Shown: piece after piece, positions 1-6,019 of the stretch
Position numbering within the stretch: the stretch's first letter is position 1
Layout of the letters: each line of letters begins with the position of its first letter
Origin: Candidatus Hodarchaeota archaeon
Lineage (GTDB): Archaea > Asgardarchaeota > Heimdallarchaeia > Hodarchaeales > Hodarchaeaceae
Reading direction: 5' to 3'
Assembly: GCA_016840305.1 (NCBI GenBank)
Contig: JAEOSP010000152.1
Location: 1-9,092 of the forward strand
DNA length: 9,092 nucleotides
Position numbers and translations under genes: made by a program
Notes under the pieces: model-generated
The model's input: the letters and a program-made list of their open reading frames with translations, nothing else
The model's database searches: none
Told to the model about the DNA's origin: nothing

Positions 1-1
1 A

Positions 2-34
2 CCAGAAAAAGCAAAAGACTTATTGGTTTCTTAA
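2..34 (+). CDS. possible 3' end of an upstream gene
   Basis: Frame 2 is open from the window edge and reads PEKAKDLLVS before a TAA at 32-34, which looks like an ordinary soluble protein C-terminus. Frame 1 is also open, to a TGA at 40-42, and gives a more basic tail. The two cannot be separated from so few codons, and there may be no gene here. No function can be assigned. Confidence 0.25.
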   Translation, partial: PEKAKDLLVS

Positions 35-50
35 AATTTTGATATATAAT
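23..50 (+). promoter_or_regulatory. putative promoter of tRNA-Glu
   Basis: A perfect -10 box TATAAT lies at 45-50, with a weak -35 candidate TTGGTT at 23-28 and a 16-base spacer. The usual 6-7 base distance from the -10 box puts transcription start at or next to G57, the first base of the mature tRNA. Because the following gene starts two bases after the tRNA, this is also the only promoter I can see for that gene. Confidence 0.55.
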
Positions 51-56
51 ACTTGT

Positions 57-128
57 GGCGCTATCGTCTAGTGGTTAGGACACCAGATTCTCAATCTGGC
101 AACCGGGGTTCGACTCCCCGTAGCGCTA
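57..128 (+). tRNA. trnE: tRNA-Glu (anticodon CTC)
   Basis: The cloverleaf folds completely. The acceptor stem GGCGCTA (57-63) pairs with TAGCGCT (121-127), with one G-U at the first pair. The anticodon stem CCAGA/TCTGG (83-87/95-99) encloses the loop TTCTCAA with anticodon CTC at 90-92. The T stem CGGGG/CCCCG encloses TTCGACT. A128 is the discriminator base. The anticodon reads GAG codons, so the tRNA carries glutamate. The 3' CCA is not encoded (TTG follows), so maturation should use an RNase Z-type cut after A128 and CCA addition. The downstream protein-coding gene begins only two bases later. Confidence 0.96.
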
Positions 129-130
129 TT

Positions 131-3100
131 GTGAGAAAAAATAAAACATTATTAGTTTGTTTTATCACTGCTTTTATTTTTTTAACACTGCCTATTTTTG
201 CACAGGCAGCTGATTATTATGTTTCTACTTCTGGTGATGATTCTAATCCCGGAACACAGTCTCAGCCTTGGGAAACCATCCAAAAAGCAGCAGATACAAT
301 GGTGGGAGGAGACACTGTTTATATCAGGGCCGGAACCTATAATGAACGAGTAGCATTAAATTACAAGGGAAATTCATCTGGTCCCTATATTACTTTTACC
401 AACTATTCTGATGAGGAGGTAATTCTTGATGGAACTGGAATCAGCATTCAATGGGGTGGGGGATTATTTCATGTTTGGCATACAGATTACATTCGTGTTC
501 AGGGACTAAAGATACAAAACTCTAATGGTGCTGGAATCTATGTTGCCTATGCAGATAATATTGAGGTGATAGACAATCAAACAGACATTACTACCAAATC
601 GGGGGTTGGTATTTGGGCAAGTAGTAATGTATTGGTTGCTAATAATGATATTGCTCACATGTGTGGCGTAGGGGATCAATTCATTGCTGGTTGTTCTGAG
701 GAAAATATATCCATAGCTCAAGGAAGTCATGATGTTGTGGTTAGAGACAATCATGTTCATGATGGCCCAGTGGTTCCTGGTGGTTATGCCGGAGCAGAGG
801 GGATTAATGTCAAGGACGGATCATACGATATTAAGATATATAATAATGTAGTGCATGATCTTCAGAAACTAGCCTTTGGACTTGATGCTTGGCAGAATCA
901 TACTTACAATATTGAATATTACAATAATATAGCCTATAACTGCTCTTATGGTTTTATCGTGTCATCGGAACAGGGAGGAACAGTTGAGAATGTCAAAGTC
1001 TACAACAATATTGCCTATAATATAACTCGTGCTGGTTTCTCTACTGTCTGGTGGTCAGGCACAGTCGATGCCATGAAGACAGATATTCAGTTTATTAACA
1101 ATACTTCATATAATAATGGATACGGATTTTGGAACCGGTCACCTTTAAATGAGAATGTAATTGTTAGAAATAATATTTTTAGTCAAAATGAAACCAATGT
1201 TTTATTGCTATCGGGCTCTGAAGATCAATTTACAGTTGATAATAACCTCTTTTATGGCTCAGGGGGAACTTATGGTACTAATATGATAATTGGAGATCCT
1301 TTATTCGTTAATTCCACTGGAGCTGATTTTCATCTTCAGAGTGGATCTCCAGCAATTGATGCTGGTGTTACTCTTTCAGATGTGACTGATGATTATGAAG
1401 GTAATTCTCGTCCCCAAGGATCAGGATATGACATAGGAGCATATGAATATATTGGTGTTTCGGGCCCTAAGACTTATTATGTTTCTGTAACAGGATCTGA
1501 TTCTAATCCCGGCACCCAGTCTCAGCCCTGGAGAACTATTCAAAAAGCGGCAGATATTATGACGGCGGGGGATACTGTTTATGTAAATGCTGGCACCTAC
1601 AATGAAAGAGTCGCAATGCATTCTTCAGGAAATTCAGGAGCAATGATTAGTTTTATTGCTAACGGCACTGTTAAGATGCATGGCTTTAGCATTTATGCTG
1701 ATTATATTCGGGTTAAAGGGCTTAATATAACTTCTGTTGCTTCGGGCTGGACTACTATTGCTTATGGTATTTATATTCATGGGGATTATTGTATTGTTGA
1801 AGATAATTATATTTATTATTGTCCAAATTCAGGGATAGCCACCGGAGCAGCTTCTAGCGGCTGTACTATAAGAAATAATAAATTACAAAGAAACACTCTT
1901 GCCGGCATGGAGATTGATGGAACCAATCATATTATTGAAAATAATGAGATATGGGATACAATTGTTTATCATAATCCCACTCAATCAATGTTAACCCAGG
2001 ATTCAAATGGAGCATTTTTTCACGGATCAGGTCATATTTTTAGAAGTAATTACATCCACGACATTAATTTTACTAATCCCGAAAGCAGAGATTATCATCC
2101 CCATATTGATGCCTTTCAAACATGGTATGGTGCCTCGAATATATTATTTGAAAAGAATCTTATTGTTATGCCCGAATATGTAGACGAAACAGGCAATAGT
2201 TTAGCTGGCTGGATGTTGGCAGGTGCTGATAATATAACAATTAAAAACAATATTGTTGTTACTCACAGGGGGACTGAAACTGGTGGTGGAGGCTGTAGTA
2301 ATTTAAATATTTTAAATAATGTTTTTGTAGGAAGCCTTGATTATCCTGCTGACTCTGGTTGGCCTGGTGGTATTATGTTGGAAAACGCTCCTTATTCAAC
2401 AGTTAGAAATAATATTATCTATAACCAGGTGAATCAGTCTATTTATCTTGTTGGATCAACTTTCACTGATTTAGATATTGGTAATAATTTAACCTACAGA
2501 TCTAACGGAACCACTCCATCAGCATATACTTATACAACTCAATCTAGTGATCTTTGGGGTGTTGATCCTAGATTTGTAAATTCTTCAACTAGAGATTATT
2601 CTCTTCAATCAGATTCTCCAGCAATTGATGCTGGAGCCACTCTTTCAGAAGTAACCGATGATTATGATGGCAATTCTCGTCCCAAAGGATCAGCATACGA
2701 TATAGGAGCGTATGAATATACTGGAATAGAATCTAAACCAAAACCAACACCATCGCCTTCGCCAACACCAAGTCCTACACCATCACCATCACCAACACCC
2801 ACTCCATCTCCATCCCCAACACCTAGCTCATCTCAACAACAAACCCAACAACAACAACAACAAACAACATCTCAATACCAAGAAGGTTCATTATTAAGAG
2901 CAAAAGGGGATTTTAAAGTATATATAATAAAAGGCAATTACAAACGTCACATCTTTAATCCAGCTATATTCAACATGTACAGACATTTTTCCTGGAACAG
3001 TATTATAGAAGTAACAAAAGAAGTAATAGATTCTTACATAACTTCAGATCTATATCGAGCCTTAAATGATTACAGAGTATATTCCTTAGAAGAAAAAGAT

Positions 3101-3244
3101 GAAATAAATGGCATAGCCATAAAACATCATATAAACATGACTCCAATTCAATTCACGACCAAAGGCTATAGCTGGAGCCAGATATTTATAGTTAATCCAG
3201 AAGAGAGAGATTATTATCAGACAGGAGCAGATCTTGTTCCGTAA
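131..3244 (+). CDS. secreted double parallel beta-helix surface protein with choice-of-anchor Q-type motifs
   Basis: The 1037-residue protein is exported. Residues 1-26 form a Sec signal peptide: a basic start (MRKNK), a hydrophobic core, and an A-Q-A site before A27. The frame stays open upstream into the tRNA, but the signal peptide fixes the GTG at 131 as the start. No ribosome-binding site is possible except within tRNA sequence. Residues 28-440 and 448-863 are two homologous modules. Each opens with YYVS..G.DSNPGTQSQPW and GDTVY...GTYNERV (DUF1565/pectate-lyase-fold type), continues through Asn-rich beta-helix coils (NNI, YNN, IRNN), and closes with SPAIDAG ... NSRP.G..YDIGAYEY, the choice-of-anchor Q-type ending. 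Residues 870-917 are a Pro/Thr/Ser then Gln linker. Residues 918-1037 are two ~50-residue repeats (VYIIKGNYKRHI; VYSLEE...IKHHINM), which I associate with Patescibacteria surface proteins and which may bind the cell envelope. There is no C-terminal membrane segment or LPXTG. It could be an adhesin or a polysaccharide lyase/epimerase; catalytic residues are not identifiable. Confidence 0.9.
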   Translation: MRKNKTLLVCFITAFIFLTLPIFAQAADYYVSTSGDDSNPGTQSQPWETIQKAADTMVGGDTVYIRAGTYNERVALNYKGNSSGPYITFTNYSDEEVILDGTGISIQWGGGLFHVWHTDYIRVQGLKIQNSNGAGIYVAYADNIEVIDNQTDITTKSGVGIWASSNVLVANNDIAHMCGVGDQFIAGCSEENISIAQGSHDVVVRDNHVHDGPVVPGGYAGAEGINVKDGSYDIKIYNNVVHDLQKLAFGLDAWQNHTYNIEYYNNIAYNCSYGFIVSSEQGGTVENVKVYNNIAYNITRAGFSTVWWSGTVDAMKTDIQFINNTSYNNGYGFWNRSPLNENVIVRNNIFSQNETNVLLLSGSEDQFTVDNNLFYGSGGTYGTNMIIGDPLFVNSTGADFHLQSGSPAIDAGVTLSDVTDDYEGNSRPQGSGYDIGAYEYIGVSGPKTYYVSVTGSDSNPGTQSQPWRTIQKAADIMTAGDTVYVNAGTYNERVAMHSSGNSGAMISFIANGTVKMHGFSIYADYIRVKGLNITSVASGWTTIAYGIYIHGDYCIVEDNYIYYCPNSGIATGAASSGCTIRNNKLQRNTLAGMEIDGTNHIIENNEIWDTIVYHNPTQSMLTQDSNGAFFHGSGHIFRSNYIHDINFTNPESRDYHPHIDAFQTWYGASNILFEKNLIVMPEYVDETGNSLAGWMLAGADNITIKNNIVVTHRGTETGGGGCSNLNILNNVFVGSLDYPADSGWPGGIMLENAPYSTVRNNIIYNQVNQSIYLVGSTFTDLDIGNNLTYRSNGTTPSAYTYTTQSSDLWGVDPRFVNSSTRDYSLQSDSPAIDAGATLSEVTDDYDGNSRPKGSAYDIGAYEYTGIESKPKPTPSPSPTPSPTPSPSPTPTPSPSPTPSSSQQQTQQQQQQTTSQYQEGSLLRAKGDFKVYIIKGNYKRHIFNPAIFNMYRHFSWNSIIEVTKEVIDSYITSDLYRALNDYRVYSLEEKDEINGIAIKHHINMTPIQFTTKGYSWSQIFIVNPEERDYYQTGADLVP
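212..1450 (+). repeat. beta-helix module 1 (tandem duplication, copy 1)
   Basis: Copy 1 covers residues 28-440 of the surface protein. Its first 49 residues match copy 2 at 38 positions and its last 52 residues match at 40, by hand count. At the DNA level the ends are also alike (for example TCTCCAGCAATTGATGCTGG occurs in both). The ~300 residues between are only generally similar: Asn-rich helix coils with no long shared stretch. Confidence 0.85.
1472..2719 (+). repeat. beta-helix module 2 (tandem duplication, copy 2)
   Basis: Copy 2 covers residues 448-863, is almost the same length as copy 1 (416 against 413 residues), and is joined to it by a 7-residue bridge. The opening (YYVSVTGSDSNPGTQSQPW) and closing (SPAIDAGATLSEVTDDYDGN) blocks repeat copy 1; the central coils differ. 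Confidence 0.85.
2738..2881 (+). repeat. low-complexity Pro/Thr/Ser and Gln linker
   Basis: In-frame runs of CCA/TCA/ACA codons encode a PTPSPSPTP-type segment, followed by CAA-rich codons that encode glutamine runs. It separates the beta-helix modules from the C-terminal domain and probably forms an extended stalk. Simple-repeat DNA like this can change length by slippage. Confidence 0.85.
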
Positions 3245-3272
3245 TAAAAATTTGATTAACTGAAGCTGATCT

Positions 3273-3306
3273 TAGCCCTATATCATAGGGCTATTTAAAT
3301 CTTTAT
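3273..3306 (+). terminator. intrinsic terminator of the beta-helix gene
   Basis: A perfect 9-bp stem TAGCCCTAT/ATAGGGCTA (3273-3281/3285-3293) has a 3-base ATC loop and a T-rich but interrupted tail (TTTAAATCTTTATT). It lies 28 bases after the stop codon and just before the next promoter, so it separates the two transcription units. Confidence 0.75.
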
Positions 3307-3313
3307 TAACGGG

Positions 3314-3342
3314 TTGACATATTAATATTATAGTGATATATT
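3314..3342 (+). promoter_or_regulatory. extended -10 promoter of the three-gene operon
   Basis: A perfect -35 TTGACA (3314-3319), a 17-base spacer and -10 TATATT (3337-3342), with TG at 3334-3335 giving an extended -10 (TGaTATATT). Transcription should start near 3349. The GTG at 3333 that would lengthen the next gene lies inside this promoter, so it cannot be the start. Confidence 0.85.
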
Positions 3343-3356
3343 GCAGAAACCTTAAA

Positions 3357-3392
3357 AAGGAGAAATTGCTTTTTAACAATTTAAAAAAGGAG
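3357..3392 (+). promoter_or_regulatory. two successive ribosome-binding sites in the operon leader
   Basis: AAGGAG occurs at 3357-3362, three bases before an in-frame TTG (3366). A second AAAAGGAG ends at 3392, six bases before ATG 3399. The second has ideal spacing and decides the start. The first would give an 11-residue N-terminal extension if used. Confidence 0.6.
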
Positions 3393-3398
3393 ATAAAA

Positions 3399-5030
3399 AT
3401 GGCAACTATAAAGCCGGAAGATTTAAAAGAAAGATATGCAATGAAAAAGAGAAAGAAGCGTTCGCAGATTTTACTTTTTCAGAGCATAGTAATTGGAATT
3501 CTGTCGGTGATTATTGTATTTCTTTTGATTCAGAGACCAAGAGCTTCTGCGATTGAAATACCAGTTTCTGTGAACAAAATTCAGAAAGCTTTGATTAGCA
3601 AAGCCGAGGTCATGTCTGGAATTCTTCTGCCTTTTCAGAAACAGGAATTATTTAATGGTTCCTTGCTTACAAATCAAGAACAGCAGGACTTAGGCGAGTT
3701 TTACAACTCAAGAGATTTTGACAATGATTTGCTTAATACCGAAAGTTGGTTTGTTGGAGCTAAAATTCTTAGTAAAAAGATTCCAATGGGGCTTGTAGAT
3801 TATTACGAAAGACTTTTTAAAGAAGAAACACAAAAAGAGAGAAAAATGTTCATTGTGGAGAATTTAGCTTTTTTAAAAGCTAATGTTGGTCTTGGTGTTG
3901 AGAGCTTTAAGGATGCTTCTTTAACAGCTGCAGAATTAGGTTTACGTTTTAAGGCAGATATTTATTCAAAAATCAGCAAAGGAGAAAAACTTGATTTTAC
4001 AGTAAAAGAAGAACCCATAATTAGAAGTCCTATTATTTCTACCAACAAAGCTAAGCCGAGAAAATTAATTCTCGGTCGTAGTAAAATAGTAGTAACAGAA
4101 AATGATGTAATTGGAGCTCAGGTTGATCGCGTGAATAGAGATTGGTACGGCAAGATGTTTAACAAGCTTCCATTAGAGACACCGGAGAAAGAAGAACTAA
4201 TTACTTACCACGAAGGCGCGAGAATAAAAGACATACTTTCCGGGGCCAATGCAAAGCTAAAGATGCTTAGTGGAGCTATAGTCTACAACAATGGCAGTAG
4301 ATGGTTTGCGCCTGATGAAAATGGAGTTTTCAGATTTGAAGTTCTTCCAGACAAGGTGCAATATCCTACGTCCAAGCTTTTTAACAACGTAGGATTACTT
4401 GAAGATACACATGGTATATCTTCTTTAGTGCCCCAAGCAGTAAATCAGGGAGCTACTTTGGTGATTGGATGCGGCGATTCTCTATCAAAAATGCAGGCAG
4501 CAGCTCATCTTGCTAAATTAGGGATTAATGTCTATTTTCCTTGTGACAGATATGTCGGAGAATTGATAGGTTATGAAGGAACCGGAGCCCTTATAGGTAC
4601 CGCACCTGTAAAACAAATAGGTTCTATCGTAATCATTGGAGATCAGCCCATAGAGATTGATTTAGGAGAAGAAATAATAGTTGAAGATACAGACCAATTA
4701 TATCCTGTTCAGTATTATGATGCTCCAAAAAGATACTTTGAAGAACTTCAAGAGATTAATGATGTTCAGTTAAACTTAACAGTAGTAAAAATCAATGGAT
4801 TAGGAGAAACTTACAAAGTTACATCTGTTGCTAAGAGTAGAAATGCACATGTTGTGGCTGTGCGCGTAGCTTATGAAGAAGACTATATTGCTGTAAGAAA
4901 ATGGCTTTTAAAGTCGAAAAAGAATCGGGCTGTGTTGTTTCACTCAGCTGCTTATGATCCTGGTTACAGATTATTTAAGGAGTTTCCAAATCAAGTAACT
5001 TTTGGGGATCCTAAGCCGGTGTTTAGGTAA
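3399..5030 (+). CDS. single-pass membrane protein with large C-terminal domain, family not recognised
   Basis: I do not recognise this 543-residue protein. The start ATG is set by AAAAGGAG six bases upstream. A basic N-terminus (KKRKKR, residues 16-21) precedes one hydrophobic segment (about 24-44), so by the positive-inside rule about 500 residues should lie outside the membrane. Residues 50-200 look mainly helical. Residues 335-430 look alpha/beta: DTHGISSLVPQAV, then GATLVIGCGDSL (from 351), KLGINVYFPCDRY, and GYEGTGALIG, resembling strand-turn-helix units of a nucleotide- or sugar-binding fold. The only two cysteines, C358 and C382, follow consecutive predicted strands and could form a disulfide. 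The C-terminal ~90 residues (AHVVAVRVAYEE, RAVLFHSAAYDP) look alpha/beta again. It is first in an operon with an exported beta-rich protein 25 bases downstream and a processive glycosyltransferase, which suggests a glycan assembly or modification role. Confidence 0.9.
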   Translation: MATIKPEDLKERYAMKKRKKRSQILLFQSIVIGILSVIIVFLLIQRPRASAIEIPVSVNKIQKALISKAEVMSGILLPFQKQELFNGSLLTNQEQQDLGEFYNSRDFDNDLLNTESWFVGAKILSKKIPMGLVDYYERLFKEETQKERKMFIVENLAFLKANVGLGVESFKDASLTAAELGLRFKADIYSKISKGEKLDFTVKEEPIIRSPIISTNKAKPRKLILGRSKIVVTENDVIGAQVDRVNRDWYGKMFNKLPLETPEKEELITYHEGARIKDILSGANAKLKMLSGAIVYNNGSRWFAPDENGVFRFEVLPDKVQYPTSKLFNNVGLLEDTHGISSLVPQAVNQGATLVIGCGDSLSKMQAAAHLAKLGINVYFPCDRYVGELIGYEGTGALIGTAPVKQIGSIVIIGDQPIEIDLGEEIIVEDTDQLYPVQYYDAPKRYFEELQEINDVQLNLTVVKINGLGETYKVTSVAKSRNAHVVAVRVAYEEDYIAVRKWLLKSKKNRAVLFHSAAYDPGYRLFKEFPNQVTFGDPKPVFR

Positions 5031-5055
5031 AGAAATTTCAGAAAAGGAGAAAGAA

Positions 5056-6006
5056 ATGAAAAAAATGATTTCTGTTTTTTGTGTGTTTTTGGCCATGGCT
5101 ATTGGCCAACAGTTGTTTTCTCAAACCAACATCAATTCCGAAGAGGAGATTAAAAAAGAGAAAACATTAACCAGTCGATTGGTAATTGAGAATTGGACCG
5201 GTACATATTATCACGGAAGAGGAACGCCCTACCCAGCTAACAGGAAAATAGGAATTGGCACGAACGATTTTAATCTTGGATTGAATCTGTTCAGGCACAG
5301 AGAGAAATTCTTGGGACCTTTTTTCAGAAACCGAATCACTTACGAACCTCAAAAAGGTCTTCCCTGGTTCAACATCATCGAGAACACATTTGGGATAAGA
5401 TGGCGACCAGGCTTCTTTCAAGCCGGAATTGAAATTGCTCACATTCGGTATTTATCATCAGCTCGTTTTAAGAATGTTGGAGATCAGGGATGGGACTTTA
5501 TTACAGAAGGCACTAAGCACTATACTGCTCTTAGGGCATTTGCGAGCTTCTGGGATGATTGGAGAATAGGGGATTGGTTTCAAGGAGAAGAATGGGGACA
5601 GATCTACTATCATGGACCAGGAACAGACAAACAGCCCAATTACATTGATCATAACAATGTAATCTTCTCTACCACTGTTGAAGCTGATTTAAACCTAATA
5701 AGATTTGCCAAAGAAGAAGCCAAGGCTGGAGAAAGGCCAAAATCCATGATCCAATTATTCGCAAAGTTCAACGGAACTTACGACACAAAGAGATATCCAT
5801 GGAACAATTACTATGAGGGTGGATTAGGAGTACAGTTGAGGTATAGCAGTCTCAGAATCGGCATAGAGCACATATGGGGAGATTTTCACAATCATGCTCA
5901 ATTTCAGAATATTGGCGGATTGGGTTGGGATATGAATCCCGAGAGACCCTACAGTACATGGAGATTATTTGCTAATCTTTGGCTCTCTTATAAACGAGAT
6001 CGTTAA
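5056..6006 (+). CDS. exported beta-rich protein with a two-fold internal repeat
   Basis: The 316-residue protein starts at ATG 5056, six bases after AAGGAG (5044-5049); an in-frame TTG at 5002 lies inside the preceding gene and would spoil the signal peptide. Residues 1-21 (MKKMISVFCVFLAMAIGQQL...) are a signal peptide with probable cleavage around LFS-Q. The rest has two copies of one unit, at about 45-169 and 180-312. Each begins YYHG.GT (51-56 and 184-189), continues with alternating aromatic and hydrophobic strands, has F[KQ]N[VI]G..GWD (W146 and W291), and ends R.FA..W. Trp, Tyr and Phe are frequent and the strands are short and amphipathic, which suggests a beta-barrel or beta-sandwich, possibly carbohydrate-binding. 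By gene order it recalls the NfrA/NfrB pairing of an outer-membrane protein with a glycosyltransferase, but I see no clear family match. It ends 13 bases before the glycosyltransferase start. Confidence 0.9.
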   Translation: MKKMISVFCVFLAMAIGQQLFSQTNINSEEEIKKEKTLTSRLVIENWTGTYYHGRGTPYPANRKIGIGTNDFNLGLNLFRHREKFLGPFFRNRITYEPQKGLPWFNIIENTFGIRWRPGFFQAGIEIAHIRYLSSARFKNVGDQGWDFITEGTKHYTALRAFASFWDDWRIGDWFQGEEWGQIYYHGPGTDKQPNYIDHNNVIFSTTVEADLNLIRFAKEEAKAGERPKSMIQLFAKFNGTYDTKRYPWNNYYEGGLGVQLRYSSLRIGIEHIWGDFHNHAQFQNIGGLGWDMNPERPYSTWRLFANLWLSYKRDR

Positions 6007-6019
6007 CCAGGGGCCATAG

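Noticed and set aside
116..123. CCCCGTAG shared between the tRNA 3' half and the inverted repeat at 8034-8041 (possible attachment-site duplication)
   Set aside because: Only eight bases match, there is no integrase in the window, and no longer copy of the tRNA 3' end is present.
53..130. N-terminal extension of the beta-helix protein through the tRNA
   Set aside because: The extra 26 codons are tRNA sequence read in frame, and they would bury the clear signal peptide that begins at GTG 131.
3333..3398. GTG start at 3333 for the membrane protein
   Set aside because: The GTG lies inside the extended -10 promoter element; ATG 3399 has an ideal ribosome-binding site.
4056..4075. Hairpin CCGAGAA/TTCTCGG inside the membrane protein gene
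   Set aside because: The 7-bp stem is in the middle of a coding frame and has no T-tract after it; it is probably incidental.
5167..5442. Minus-strand reading frames within the operon (for example 5167-5442, 6199-6540, 6890-7078)
   Set aside because: They lie opposite well-supported genes, lack ribosome-binding sites and have no recognisable domains; they are shadows of the + strand genes.
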